Assembly: GCF_000744115.1 (NCBI RefSeq)
Contig: NZ_JQLG01000004.1
Span: 558,001 to 622,000 of the forward strand
From: Carnobacterium alterfunditum DSM 5972
GTDB taxonomy: Bacteria > Bacillota > Bacilli > Lactobacillales > Carnobacteriaceae
Length of the DNA stretch: 64,000 bases
Direction of reading: 5' to 3'
Numbering within the stretch: the first letter of the stretch is position 1; every line of letters starts with the position of its first letter. The translations under genes and the position numbers were made by a program. The notes beneath the pieces were generated by a model, which made no database searches, was not told where the DNA came from, and worked only from the letters and a program-made list of their open reading frames with translations. Shown here one piece after another: positions 19,187 through 27,782 of this stretch.

Positions 19187-20605
19187 TTAGTTGATTTCTG
19201 TTTTATCTGCAACTTCAAAAGTACGGCTTTCAATCAGATTTTTGTACCAGAAAGCCGATTTTTTTAATGAGCGATCGCGGTTATTATTTAAATCGATTCG
19301 AACCAATCCATAGCGATTCTTGAACGCATTCATTGGAGATACACAATCTGTAAAGGCCCACAACATATACCCTTTGCAGTTTGAACCAGCTTCAGTGACC
19401 TCGATCAAACAATTCAAATGCTCTGAAATAAATTCAATTCGGTAATCATCTTGTACGACTCCATTGCTGTCCATGAACCGTTCTTCGTCTTCGATGCCCA
19501 TGCCATTTTCTGTAACTATCCATGGGATATTCTCATAGTCATTTTTTATACGCATACCAAAATCTACCATCATCTGGGGATAAATTTCCCAGCCTCTTGA
19601 TTTGTTCATTTTACGTCCTGGTAATTCAAAATGGTCATAGTAATAAGCTGGGTGAAAGGGTGTTTGCTCATTCCATTGGTAGCTTGGAGCTTTCACACGA
19701 TTTGGATAGTACAAATTGATCCCTAAGTAATCGACCGTATTGTGTGCAATACTATCTATTTCTTCTTTTGTGTAATCAAATTGGATACCGTGCTTTTTAA
19801 GTAGCGGGAACAATTCCTCAGGATAACTTCCCTTAACTAAAGGATCTAAATAAATACGATTAAAAAATAAATCATACATTTCAGCTGCTTTTTTATCTGC
19901 TTCTGAGGATGATCTTGGATACGTTACTTCTGGATTCAGCACAATACCGATTTGACCATCGTAGTTTTTCCTATGATATATTTCGACAACTTTTGCAGTT
20001 GCCAAAACTTTGTGGTAATTCCACTGCATCCATTTTTTTGTATCTTGCTCATGTGGATAACGAATGGCATCTAAGTAAGTACGCGTTTGAATAACGACCG
20101 GTTCATTAAATGTAAACCAATATTTCACACGGTCTGCATAACGGTCAAAGACAATTTCCGCGTATTGAGTAAAAAGGGCAACGACTTTCTTAGAACTCCA
20201 TCCATCATATTTATCTTGTAAGTAAGTTGGCAGTTCATAATGTTCTAGACAAAGCATCGGGGTAACACCCGCTTTAATCAAGCTATCCACGAAACGATCG
20301 ATATATGCAGCATAGTCTTCATCCACCTCTAGAGTCTCATAATCAATGAAAAATCTTGACCAGTTAATAGACGTTCGAAAATGAGTCAAGCCGATTTCTT
20401 TCATTAAATCAACGTCTTCTTGGTAGCGTTCATAAAAATTAGTTGCGACTCCCGGTCCATATCCTTCGTGCCATACCTGTTTTTCATTTTTATACCATGT
20501 ATCGAGATAAGAATCCTGTCCTTCTTTTTTACCTTTCCACCCCTCTGTCTGCCATGCTGATGAGCCTGCACCGATAATAAAGTTTTCTGGAATCCGCTTT
20601 TTCAA
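19187..20605 (-). CDS. GH1 6-phospho-beta-glucosidase-like enzyme (first copy)
   Basis: 472 residues if it starts at TTG 20605, which follows GGAGGAG by 8 nt and gives the usual GH1 opening (KKRIPENFIIGAGSSAWQTEG); an ATG at 20647 has no RBS. Acid/base Glu in TFNEP (E168) and nucleophile in TENGMG (E366). The S-x5-K-x-R-Y phosphate loop is present (SPMNAFKNRY), pointing to a phospho-glycosidase. The residue after the loop Ser is Pro, where the second GH1 copy in this window has Trp. It lies behind IIB-IIA genes but after a terminator (20695-20728). Confidence 0.87.
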   Translation of the reverse strand: MKKRIPENFIIGAGSSAWQTEGWKGKKEGQDSYLDTWYKNEKQVWHEGYGPGVATNFYERYQEDVDLMKEIGLTHFRTSINWSRFFIDYETLEVDEDYAAYIDRFVDSLIKAGVTPMLCLEHYELPTYLQDKYDGWSSKKVVALFTQYAEIVFDRYADRVKYWFTFNEPVVIQTRTYLDAIRYPHEQDTKKWMQWNYHKVLATAKVVEIYHRKNYDGQIGIVLNPEVTYPRSSSEADKKAAEMYDLFFNRIYLDPLVKGSYPEELFPLLKKHGIQFDYTKEEIDSIAHNTVDYLGINLYYPNRVKAPSYQWNEQTPFHPAYYYDHFELPGRKMNKSRGWEIYPQMMVDFGMRIKNDYENIPWIVTENGMGIEDEERFMDSNGVVQDDYRIEFISEHLNCLIEVTEAGSNCKGYMLWAFTDCVSPMNAFKNRYGLVRIDLNNNRDRSLKKSAFWYKNLIESRTFEVADKTEIN

Positions 20606-20694
20606 TTTATATTCTCCTCCATTTATCATTCCACCTGAAAACGGCATTGTTCTATGAAGACGATAAGGTCAATTTATCATCTTAGTAGAACGAT

Positions 20695-20728
20695 AAAAAG
20701 CCATAAAATAAAGCTTTTATGACTTTTT
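20695..20728 (-). terminator. Terminator between PTS IIA and the GH1 gene
   Basis: Arms AAAAAGCCATAAAA (20695-20708) and TTTTATGACTTTTT (20715-20728), one mismatch, 6-nt loop. It lies 22 nt past the IIA stop and would limit read-through into GH1. Confidence 0.75.
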
Positions 20729-20750
20729 ATGAACCACTATGAAATTATAG

Positions 20751-21080
20751 TTAATCTATTGACACGCCTGCCATTTTTTTATACACATCAACAACTTCAG
20801 ATGCTAGATCTCTAAACGTAATAGCATTCATCAGATGATCTTGACTGTGCACGGCTAATAAAGAAACCGTTAATTCCTCACCAGAAGCTTCTTGTGTTAA
20901 TAAACTTGTTTGCGCATGATGAGCTTCTACCAATGACTTGTTTGATTCTTCTAATTTTTGGGTTGCTAATTCAAAATCATCATTCTTTGCAGCGTGAATA
21001 GCCTCCATTGCATCACTTTTAGCATTTCCACCATGAATGATCAAACCCATGATTGTTTCCATTTCTATTGCTTGTCCCAA
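20751..21080 (-). CDS. celC: PTS lactose/cellobiose-family EIIA
   Basis: 109 residues from TTG 21080 (GAGG 10 nt upstream; an earlier TTG at 21098 overlaps that RBS). EIIA of the lactose/cellobiose class: GLIIHGGNAKSDAMEAI opening, phospho-accepting His region EAHHAQTSLLTQEA, and the C-terminal SQDHLMNAI helix. All-helical trimeric protein passing phosphate from HPr to EIIB. It lies 12-30 nt behind the IIB gene in a sigma-54-type operon. The matching EIIC is probably the gene at 26336-27622. Confidence 0.9.
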   Translation of the reverse strand: MGQAIEMETIMGLIIHGGNAKSDAMEAIHAAKNDDFELATQKLEESNKSLVEAHHAQTSLLTQEASGEELTVSLLAVHSQDHLMNAITFRDLASEVVDVYKKMAGVSID

Positions 21081-21110
21081 TTTACAACTTCCTCTCAATT
21101 ATCTGTTTTT

Positions 21111-21431
21111 TTATTCTTTTATTAATTTAAGAGCTTGATCTAATACGTTTTCGCCATTCATTCTGCCATAATCTAGCATATCGATTATTTCTAAAGGAAT
21201 ATTTTTACCAGCTAATTTTTTCTCGAATTGACCTTTCATGAAGCGGACTTGCGGTCCTAATAACAAAACGTCAATTTTTTTATTTGCAATATTTTCATCA
21301 GCTGCTGCTGCGGATACTGCAAAAATTTCTGTATCCAGATTACGTGCTTTTGATGCCGCTTGCATTTTAGTTACCAATAAACTTGTACTCATACCTGCTG
21401 AACATACTAACATAATTGTTTTTTCTGCCAT
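21111..21431 (-). CDS. celA: PTS lactose/cellobiose-family EIIB
   Basis: 106 residues. The phosphorylated cysteine is C10 in MLVCSAGMSTSLLVTKM, the standard P-loop of cellobiose-class EIIB. It takes phosphate from EIIA and gives it to the sugar bound in EIIC. It is first gene of the unit behind a -24/-12 promoter (21474-21490). No EIIC is next to it. Confidence 0.92.
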   Translation of the reverse strand: MAEKTIMLVCSAGMSTSLLVTKMQAASKARNLDTEIFAVSAAAADENIANKKIDVLLLGPQVRFMKGQFEKKLAGKNIPLEIIDMLDYGRMNGENVLDQALKLIKE

Positions 21432-21473
21432 TATTTATCACTCCAATTATTTATTTGCTTTACATCTATATAT

Positions 21474-21490
21474 TGCAATTATCATGCCAA
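21474..21490 (-). promoter_or_regulatory. Sigma-54 (-24/-12) promoter of the IIB-IIA operon
   Basis: Minus strand TTGGCATGATAATTGCA matches YTGGCACGRNNNTTGCW at 16 of 17 positions, with GG (21487-21488) and GC (21476-21477... plus strand GCAA at 21475-21478) at correct spacing. It lies 43 nt before the IIB start and beside a LevR-type sigma-54 activator gene, which strongly supports RpoN-dependent expression. Confidence 0.9.
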
Positions 21491-21556
21491 CTTTAATAAA
21501 TGCAAACCCATTCAGAAAGCCTTTTCTTTAAATATTCACCGTTACACACTCGAACT

Positions 21557-21591
21557 AAAAAAATACACACTTAGAAAAGTGTGTATTTTTT
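21557..21591 (-). terminator. Displaced terminator hairpin of the levR-type gene
   Basis: Arms AAAAAATACACAC (21558-21570) and GTGTGTATTTTTT (21579-21591). On the minus strand it ends in T7. Its outer A-rich arm has been separated by the 262-bp element at 21592-21853; rejoining restores an 18-bp stem starting at the activator stop codon. Confidence 0.8.
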
Positions 21592-21853
21592 GGCTGTAGG
21601 TCAAATGGTGTGGATGCTTCAAGATAAAATTTCTTCTGGAATGTACGGGTTTGCTTGTAGAGCCATGGTACCGCCTGTAAGCCTGTAGTCTTACAGACTT
21701 TCAAGCTTCAAACAAACCGTAATCGCGCTAAAGCGCCAACGGTTTGTAATTCTCATTGAATCCTTTACATGGCTACAAGCAACCCTATTCCTCCAGCAAT
21801 TTTGGGTGAATCTTTTGATTAATTTATTCATCCACACCAAAAATTAGACAGCC
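21592..21853. mobile_element. ISL3-derived hairpin MITE, copy 1 (262 bp)
   Basis: No transposase. Ends start GGCTGTAG and GGCTGTCT and share GGTGTGGATG with the ISL3 element at 29380-30879. Flanks TATTTTTT (21584-21591) and AATTTTTT (21854-21861) look like an 8-bp target duplication with one change. The interior folds back: TTGCTTGTA (21651-21659) with TACAAGCAA (21774-21782), GCCATG with CATGGC, and an apical ACAAACCGT (21712-21720) with ACGGTTTGT (21739-21747). A core of about 55 nt is shared with the element at 47850-48077. Confidence 0.82.
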
Positions 21854-21859
21854 AATTTT

Positions 21860-24562
21860 TTAGTTCATTTTAACTTTATTTTCAATAATCATCTGAGTAA
21901 TATAAGCAATCTCATCTTCCGGAATAATAAGCTGGTATTGCTTTTCTAACGGAATCAAGGTTGCTTTAACAACATCCATCATCATTCTATTTTTTTTAGC
22001 ATATTCTTCTAATTCAGAAAATTCTCGGACGATCGTACCTGTTTTTAATCCTTCAATTAGAAAAGCTACATGCAATATAATACCTGTTTCTACACCTGCT
22101 GGAATCATGATGTTCAATTCCTTCTTTAATTGCTGCATTAATTTTTGCAGAAAATACATCAACTGTTGAATAGATCCCACTTTTTTCAAGGTACCTGTCA
22201 ACGATTGTATCATCTCGTTTATCGGAAGCTCTTCTTCTATTTGGGTCTTTAACAACAGCAATTTCTCATCATTAAATACATCATAAGCTGTATAAAAGGG
22301 AATATTTTGATAATCAAATTCTACCGTTCCAACTATAGCTTTAATATCATACGATTCCATTAATTGATCAATTTGTTGTTTAAAGGCTTCGCGATGTAAA
22401 AATTGTAAAGGAATGATCGTTACCTTAGTAGAGTCCAAGACAGGTTTAATGCGTTCCTCTAATTTTTTTGCTACTCCTTCACCCGTAAAACAGGTTACCA
22501 GTACGGCTTTCATTTTCTTTACGTCTACTAATGTTAACTGCTTTGTACTGCTTTTTAATACTGTTTGACAACTTTGGTAAATGTCTTCTAGGGTACGGCC
22601 AATGCTTGCCATTCTCACTGCTTCTAAAACGACTGGAGTACTCACCATCGGCAATGATTTGATCCGCAAACCCAAATCTTCTGCTAACATATTCCCGAAA
22701 GTATTTAGTGAACCCATATCCGTCAAAATCAACAGTCCTTGCTGATACCTTTCCTTGTCCTTTAAAATCGTTTGACGCACTTGTTTATACATGTCTTGGA
22801 CTTTCATCGTCAGCGGCATATTGATAGCTATACCGACAGTTGTTTCTAATAACTCTTGTACTGTTTCCATCATGCTGCTTGCCGTTGTTTTTCCATGCAT
22901 CAAAACCATAACAGAAGTTGTTTTCTCTTGTTTTTGACTCATTTCTGCTTCTTCTTGTTTGGTCAAAAATAACGCAATAAATCCGATTTCTTCAAAAGGA
23001 ACATCAACTGAGTAGGTTTCTTCAACCATAGCCGATAAATCGATCGCTACTTGAAATTCTTTTGGATAATTTTTCCGAATCGCGTTTAAGTTAGAAATAT
23101 CGATCGGCTGCTTCTCTTTTATACGTTCCAAAGCACTTTGTAAATGCAAAGCAAAGGCAAATTCGATCTTAGCAGAATATGTGCGCTGCAGCTGCTCTTT
23201 AGCAACTAAATACATTTTTTCAACTAATTCTTTTAGCACTGGATCAATGATATGTTTGCGTATATCAGATGTTGTGGAAAGGGTTTTGACATATTCATTA
23301 AAATAAGATTTTTGTTCTTTGTGATCTGATCCTTCTAAGTGATACGTTTCTAAAAGATTCTCATTTGTTTTTTTTATGAGATTTTTGGCCATCAAAGGAT
23401 CGATAGCTGTCTTATTGAGTTGGTTTGCTAAGTTCTCTGTTGGTTCACTTGTAGGCATATAGGTAAATTCAGCTTTATCTTGTTGAATCAACCGCTCCAT
23501 TTGTTTGGGCATCTCTTTGATCGACAACAATCCTTTTTGAACTTGAAAAGGCAAATCTTTTTGATCGATTTTTAAGCTTTTCAAAGACTGACTTTTCTCT
23601 GTCTTAAAATTCAAATAAGCTTTAGCACAAACTAACTTTAGATCTCTTTGAAATTGTCCAATATTTCCTTCTGGCTGATACAACATAAATGCGAGCAAAA
23701 CTTCTCTTTTAATCGTTATTTTTTGGTTAAGGCGCTGAGCTTCCTGTTTTAAAAAGCTATCAACCAGTTCATACCGTTCTTCAACTGTACGTTCTACTAA
23801 ATCGGGTAAGGTTATCGTCATTGGGATCCTACGAGTAAACGTTGATAGCATCACATCAGGTTTTTCCGTCGTTGCCCCAATGATCAATACATTTGCATGA
23901 TACGTTTCATTGCTTTCACCTAAAGGACGATAGATGCCTTTATCAATAAAAGTAAACAGCATTTCTTGCCCTTCAGGTGGCAATCGGTGAATTTCATCTA
24001 AAAATAAAATACCATTATTCGCTTCATGGATGAGCCCTGTCCGGTCTTGAGAAGCACCGGTATATGATCCCTTTTTCACTCCAAAAATATGTCCAAATAA
24101 TAATTGCGGATTTTGAGCATAATCTGCACAATTATAGGTTATAAAAGGAGCATCTTTAGCTAAGACGCGCGCTTCTAAAGCGTATTCGTACATACATTCT
24201 GCAAATAACGATTTTCCTGTACCCGTTTGCCCAAAAATGATGGTGTGTAGTCCATTGGGAGGATATAAAATAGCTGCTTTGGCCTGTTGAACCATCTCTT
24301 TTAAAGACGCTTCATAGCCAATTAAGCGAGAAAAAGCTTTTTCATCGTTGCCCTCTTGTTTACCTTCCTGCAAAGAAATGGCTTGATACAATACTGGACG
24401 TCCAGGTATCTTTTTTATTTGATTTTCCTTATGCAATTCATTCAAATATCGACTAATGTTGGTTCGATCTAAGGATAATGCCGCTGCAATTTCTTTTGCG
24501 GTAACAGCTTTACCTAATGTGTTTAAATGATCCAATACTAATTTTTTACGATTATTGATCAC
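21860..24562 (-). CDS. celR: LevR/CelR-type sigma-54-dependent PTS regulator
   Basis: 900 residues, GTG start with GGAGGT upstream. N-terminal HTH (1-60), AAA+ sigma-54 interaction domain (about 80-330; Walker A FGQTGTGKS, GSYTGA in place of GAFTGA, LFLDEIHRLP Walker B), then PRD1 (around 440-540), an EIIA-mannose-like domain (about 555-690), EIIB-like segment and a C-terminal PRD2 (about 790-895). Activators of this class drive PTS operons from -24/-12 promoters and are tuned by HPr and EII phosphorylation. A matching promoter lies at 21474-21490. It sits 42 nt after the GntR gene in one operon. Confidence 0.93.
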   Translation of the reverse strand: MINNRKKLVLDHLNTLGKAVTAKEIAAALSLDRTNISRYLNELHKENQIKKIPGRPVLYQAISLQEGKQEGNDEKAFSRLIGYEASLKEMVQQAKAAILYPPNGLHTIIFGQTGTGKSLFAECMYEYALEARVLAKDAPFITYNCADYAQNPQLLFGHIFGVKKGSYTGASQDRTGLIHEANNGILFLDEIHRLPPEGQEMLFTFIDKGIYRPLGESNETYHANVLIIGATTEKPDVMLSTFTRRIPMTITLPDLVERTVEERYELVDSFLKQEAQRLNQKITIKREVLLAFMLYQPEGNIGQFQRDLKLVCAKAYLNFKTEKSQSLKSLKIDQKDLPFQVQKGLLSIKEMPKQMERLIQQDKAEFTYMPTSEPTENLANQLNKTAIDPLMAKNLIKKTNENLLETYHLEGSDHKEQKSYFNEYVKTLSTTSDIRKHIIDPVLKELVEKMYLVAKEQLQRTYSAKIEFAFALHLQSALERIKEKQPIDISNLNAIRKNYPKEFQVAIDLSAMVEETYSVDVPFEEIGFIALFLTKQEEAEMSQKQEKTTSVMVLMHGKTTASSMMETVQELLETTVGIAINMPLTMKVQDMYKQVRQTILKDKERYQQGLLILTDMGSLNTFGNMLAEDLGLRIKSLPMVSTPVVLEAVRMASIGRTLEDIYQSCQTVLKSSTKQLTLVDVKKMKAVLVTCFTGEGVAKKLEERIKPVLDSTKVTIIPLQFLHREAFKQQIDQLMESYDIKAIVGTVEFDYQNIPFYTAYDVFNDEKLLLLKTQIEEELPINEMIQSLTGTLKKVGSIQQLMYFLQKLMQQLKKELNIMIPAGVETGIILHVAFLIEGLKTGTIVREFSELEEYAKKNRMMMDVVKATLIPLEKQYQLIIPEDEIAYITQMIIENKVKMN

Positions 24563-24604
24563 TTTACCTCCACCTTATTTTAAGAGTGTCTTTTTTTAAT
24601 TCAG

Positions 24605-25321
24605 TCAAATTTTTTTATTCATATCAATAAAGGTATAACTACGTGTGTCATAACGATGACGGCTTCGCGAATACTCAAAAGGACGTCCATCTTTTAAGTA
24701 CACAATTTGTTCCACTTCTAATATAGGATCATGAACGCCACAATTCAAGTATTCTTGATCGTATTTTGATGACTTATCCGCGCGAATTTTGCGATAGGCT
24801 CCGCTAAATTTAATCTTTAATTCATCATGAATATATTTATAAATAGAACCTTTGATGATATCTTCCGTTAAGCCTGTTGTTAAATCTGTTGGCATATAGG
24901 TATGTTCTAAAACATATGGCTTATCGTCAACAATTCTTAACCTGACCAGATTATAAACCGGCATATTTTTTTCAATCATCAAATGCTGCATGATCTCCTC
25001 ATCTGGAAACTCAACTGTAAATTTAATGATCCTACTTTCTAATTTATGGCCCTGCATCTGTTTGGTCAAGCCGTCGTACTCATTGACTGCGGCATTTTCT
25101 TCGTTTAAAGGAGAATTTTTCATTACAAATGTTCCAGAACCACGCTGGCGATAAATCAATCCTTCTAAAGCTAAAATATCCAATGCTTTCTTTATGGTCA
25201 TTCTGCTGACTTTAAATTCTTCTGATAATGACACTTGATCTGGAATAAGAGATTCCACTTTGTAAGTTCCATCTGTAATGCGATGTCTTATTTCATTTGC
25301 TATCGCTTCATATTTTACCAT
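24605..25321 (-). CDS. GntR-family regulator, HutC/UTRA subfamily
   Basis: 238 residues from ATG 25321, with GGAGGT 6 nt upstream; the longer TTG frame (25351) overlaps a likely operator. N-terminal winged helix (residues 5-72: SLSEEFKVSRMTIKKALDIL, GLIYRQRGSGTFV) and a C-terminal UTRA effector domain (about 95-235). Such proteins often sense phosphosugars or glucosides (as TreR, YvoA/NagR, BglR). It is co-transcribed with the LevR-type gene. Related boxes upstream of itself, of IIC and of the second GH1 suggest the regulon. Confidence 0.87.
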   Translation of the reverse strand: MVKYEAIANEIRHRITDGTYKVESLIPDQVSLSEEFKVSRMTIKKALDILALEGLIYRQRGSGTFVMKNSPLNEENAAVNEYDGLTKQMQGHKLESRIIKFTVEFPDEEIMQHLMIEKNMPVYNLVRLRIVDDKPYVLEHTYMPTDLTTGLTEDIIKGSIYKYIHDELKIKFSGAYRKIRADKSSKYDQEYLNCGVHDPILEVEQIVYLKDGRPFEYSRSRHRYDTRSYTFIDMNKKI

Positions 25322-25339
25322 TATGGTACCTCCATGTTC

Positions 25340-25351
25340 TTGTCTATACAA
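25340..25351. promoter_or_regulatory. Candidate GntR operator upstream of gntR
   Basis: TTGTCTATACAA is a near-perfect palindrome (10 of 12 positions) starting 19 nt before the gntR start. It resembles the TTGTCTAG boxes at 29265 and 27739. Confidence 0.5.
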
Positions 25352-25469
25352 TTATCATAGCTCAAACAAAATAATAAGACTAGCCTTTTACTACAAAAAA
25401 ACATTTTTTATTAAAACATTTTTGAAAACTAATGACTGGTCTAATTTTTGATCTAATAAGTGAAGGCAT

Positions 25470-26124
25470 GAGTCAATTCAATTGGTTTTCTATTCTGAGT
25501 TCATCGAATTAAGCCTTGTTGCATTACCTCAAATGGAAAACGACTTTGAGTTACTCGAACTGAGGCTCGTTGCATTAACTCAAATGGAAAATGGTCTTTG
25601 AGTTAATCGAACTAAGCCTTGTTGCACCTACTCAAATCGAAAAGTGCCTTTGAGTTCATCGAACTAAGGCTCGTTGCATTAACTCAAATGGAAGAGTGCC
25701 TTTGAGTTACTCGAACTGAGGCCTGTTGCATTAACTCAAATGGAATAGCGCCTTTGAGTTCATCGAACTAAGGCTTGTTGCATTAACTCAAATGGAAGAC
25801 AGACTTTGAGTTACTCGAACTAAGGCTCATTGTTGCAACTCAAATGGAAAACGGACTTTGAGTTACTCGAACTGAGGCCTGTTGCATTAACTCAAATGGA
25901 AAACGGACTTTGAGTTACTCGAACTGAGGCCTGTTGCATTAACTCAAATGGAAAACGGACTTTGAGTTAATCGAACTGAGGCTCGTTGCACCTACTCAAA
26001 TCGAAACCGGACTTTGAGTTCATCGAACTAGACCTCGTTGCATTAACTCAAATGGAATAGCGCCTTTGAGTTACTCGAACTAAGGCTCATTGCACCTACT
26101 TAAATAATATTCAACGTTGAGTCA
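25470..26124. repeat. 52-bp tandem repeat array (about 12 units)
   Basis: TTTGAGTT recurs at 25545, 25597, 25649, 25701, 25753, 25805, 25857, 25909, 25961, 26013 and 26065: exactly 52 bp apart each time. Decayed units lie at both ends. Units at 25857 and 25909 are identical. Each junction contains AACTCAAA-N12-TTTGAGTT, an 8-bp inverted repeat. The unit length is not a multiple of three and there is no spacer, so it is neither coding nor CRISPR. It fills most of the gap between the GntR gene and PTS IIC. Confidence 0.95.
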
Positions 26125-26284
26125 GCATTTGCCTCTGCTCTCACTATCAATTTGGTTTATTTTCGGAGCAATGTGGCCTATTGCAACCTAGTATGTAACT
26201 TCAAAAAAATTTGATTAACCTTTGTCTATCTGGCAGCTATTTTTCGCTTAACGAATGTTTTTAAAATATGCCTTAAAAGCAACA

Positions 26285-26323
26285 AAAAAGAACTTGCCTC
26301 CAAGGAAGAGGCAAGTTCTTTTT
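26285..26323 (-). terminator. Terminator after PTS IIC
   Basis: Perfect 16-bp stem: 26285-26300 (AAAAAGAACTTGCCTC) with 26308-26323. Between the repeat array and this hairpin (26125-26284) nothing else was recognised. Confidence 0.92.
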
Positions 26324-26335
26324 ATATTATTGACT

Positions 26336-27622
26336 TTATGATTCGTCAGCCATAGAAACAGTATTTAGATTTACTTTATCGACTAATTTAAGGAATGGGA
26401 ACCAAATTACTCCGATAAGAGCCATATCGATAACTTGAAGTAATCCACCCATAAATGAGCTTGTGGCCATAATACCGTTAATAACAACTGGTATCGTCCA
26501 TGGGACTATGACACCTGTTGGAATTGGGAATATTCCTGTAGCCATCATAGCATAGTTGAATGCTGTTGTTACCAATGGAGCAAGGATCCAAGGAATAAAA
26601 ATGGAAGCATTTAAAACTAAAGGCATTCCGAAAATCAATGGTTCATTTACGTTGAAAATTGCGGGTCCTAAAGCTAAGCGGCCGATATCTTTATTTTGTC
26701 TGCTTTTCATAACAAAAGCTAATAATAAGACAACGACTAAAGTACTACCAGATCCACCCATACCAACAGTGTAAATTTCCATAAATGGTTTAGTTACAAT
26801 ATGTGGTAAAGCTTCGCCAGCTTTATACGCATCAAGATTTTCTAAAGCTAAGGTATTCCAGATAGGATCCATTACTGAGTTAACAATAATTTGACCATGT
26901 AGTCCGAAGAACCATAGGAATTGAACAAAGAATACGGCAATCAAGGTAGCAGGTAATCCACTTCCAAGAGCTGTTAAAGGTTGTTGAATAGCTGTATACA
27001 CAACATCATGTAAGTTTGTATCAAAGAAACCAACAACTGCTGCATTAACTAGTAAGAAACTAAATAATGTAATAAGAGCTGGTAACAAAGCTGCAAATGA
27101 ATTAGCAACTGCTGGTGGAACACCATCTGGCATTTTAATTACGATGCCTTTTTTAACAATACGAGTATAGATCTCACCAGCTATGAAGGCTGCGATCATA
27201 CCAATAAACATTCCTTTTGCACCTAAGCGATCTAATGCTAAAACACCTGTTACGGCTTCGCCTGATTCAGTCAACATTGAGAATGGTGTCAGAATAAGGT
27301 AAGCAGCTAATGAAACAGCCCCACCAAAGATAGCTTCAACATCGTATGATTTACTTAAATAATAACCGATACCAAATGTAACAAAAATGGTCATGATCGA
27401 CATCGTCGCATTTTGTCCGTTTCCGAACAAGTTTCCTAAAGTTCCTTTTGTTGCATCATTGAAAAATGGCAAGTTATTTAATACGACAACAATTGATCCA
27501 AACATCGTAATAGGGAAAGCAAGCATAAATGCATCACGTAAAACTTTAAGGTAACGATTTTCACCAAGTTTTCCGGCAATAGGAAGTAATTTTTCTCCTA
27601 ATTTATCAATAAATCCATCCAC
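26336..27622 (-). CDS. celB: PTS lactose/cellobiose-family EIIC permease
   Basis: 428 residues, GTG start with AGAGG 7 nt upstream. About ten membrane segments; NVNEPLIFGMPLVLN and the GGSGSTL stretch are family hallmarks of cellobiose/diacetylchitobiose EIIC. No EIIA/EIIB is fused or adjacent; those proteins are probably supplied by the genes at 20751-21431. It follows the second GH1 gene, and a perfect cre and a GntR-like box lie in its leader region. Confidence 0.92.
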   Translation of the reverse strand: MDGFIDKLGEKLLPIAGKLGENRYLKVLRDAFMLAFPITMFGSIVVVLNNLPFFNDATKGTLGNLFGNGQNATMSIMTIFVTFGIGYYLSKSYDVEAIFGGAVSLAAYLILTPFSMLTESGEAVTGVLALDRLGAKGMFIGMIAAFIAGEIYTRIVKKGIVIKMPDGVPPAVANSFAALLPALITLFSFLLVNAAVVGFFDTNLHDVVYTAIQQPLTALGSGLPATLIAVFFVQFLWFFGLHGQIIVNSVMDPIWNTLALENLDAYKAGEALPHIVTKPFMEIYTVGMGGSGSTLVVVLLLAFVMKSRQNKDIGRLALGPAIFNVNEPLIFGMPLVLNASIFIPWILAPLVTTAFNYAMMATGIFPIPTGVIVPWTIPVVINGIMATSSFMGGLLQVIDMALIGVIWFPFLKLVDKVNLNTVSMADES

Positions 27623-27659
27623 TAGTATTCCTCTTTTCTTTTTCTATGTTATAAACTCT

Positions 27660-27685
27660 AACTAAAAAGAGGCCTCTTTTTAGTT
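27660..27685. promoter_or_regulatory. 26-bp perfect palindrome upstream of PTS IIC
   Basis: AACTAAAAAGAGG (27660-27672) and its exact complement CCTCTTTTTAGTT (27673-27685) abut with no spacer. It lies 38 nt before the IIC start. It could be an operator, or an 11-bp hairpin with GGCC loop acting as a leader attenuator. Confidence 0.6.
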
Positions 27686-27697
27686 TTATCAATTATT

Positions 27698-27711
27698 TGA
27701 AATCGATTACA
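27698..27711. promoter_or_regulatory. Perfect cre (CcpA) site upstream of PTS IIC
   Basis: TGAAATCGATTACA matches TGWAANCGNTNWCA at all 14 positions on either strand. Located 76-89 nt upstream of the IIC start; indicates carbon catabolite repression. Confidence 0.82.
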
Positions 27712-27738
27712 TATAGATAATATCATTATATTTTTTAT

Positions 27739-27754
27739 ATGTCTAGTCTTTTGT
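27739..27754. promoter_or_regulatory. GntR-type box upstream of PTS IIC
   Basis: ATGTCTAGTCTTTTGT is nearly identical to TTGTCTAGTCTTTTGT at 29265-29280 before the second GH1 gene; identity continues into following bases. A shared operator for the adjacent UTRA-type GntR is the simplest reading. Confidence 0.55.
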
Positions 27755-27782
27755 TTAAAAAAACTAAACTTATTTATTTAGT

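Noticed and set aside
21500..21535. AGAAAGCCTTTTCT near the sigma-54 promoter as an activator binding site
   Set aside because: The dyad is weak and single; LevR-type enhancer sites cannot be recognised safely from one copy.
25470..26124. Repeat array as a CRISPR
   Set aside because: The 52-bp units follow one another without unique spacers, and no cas gene is in the window.
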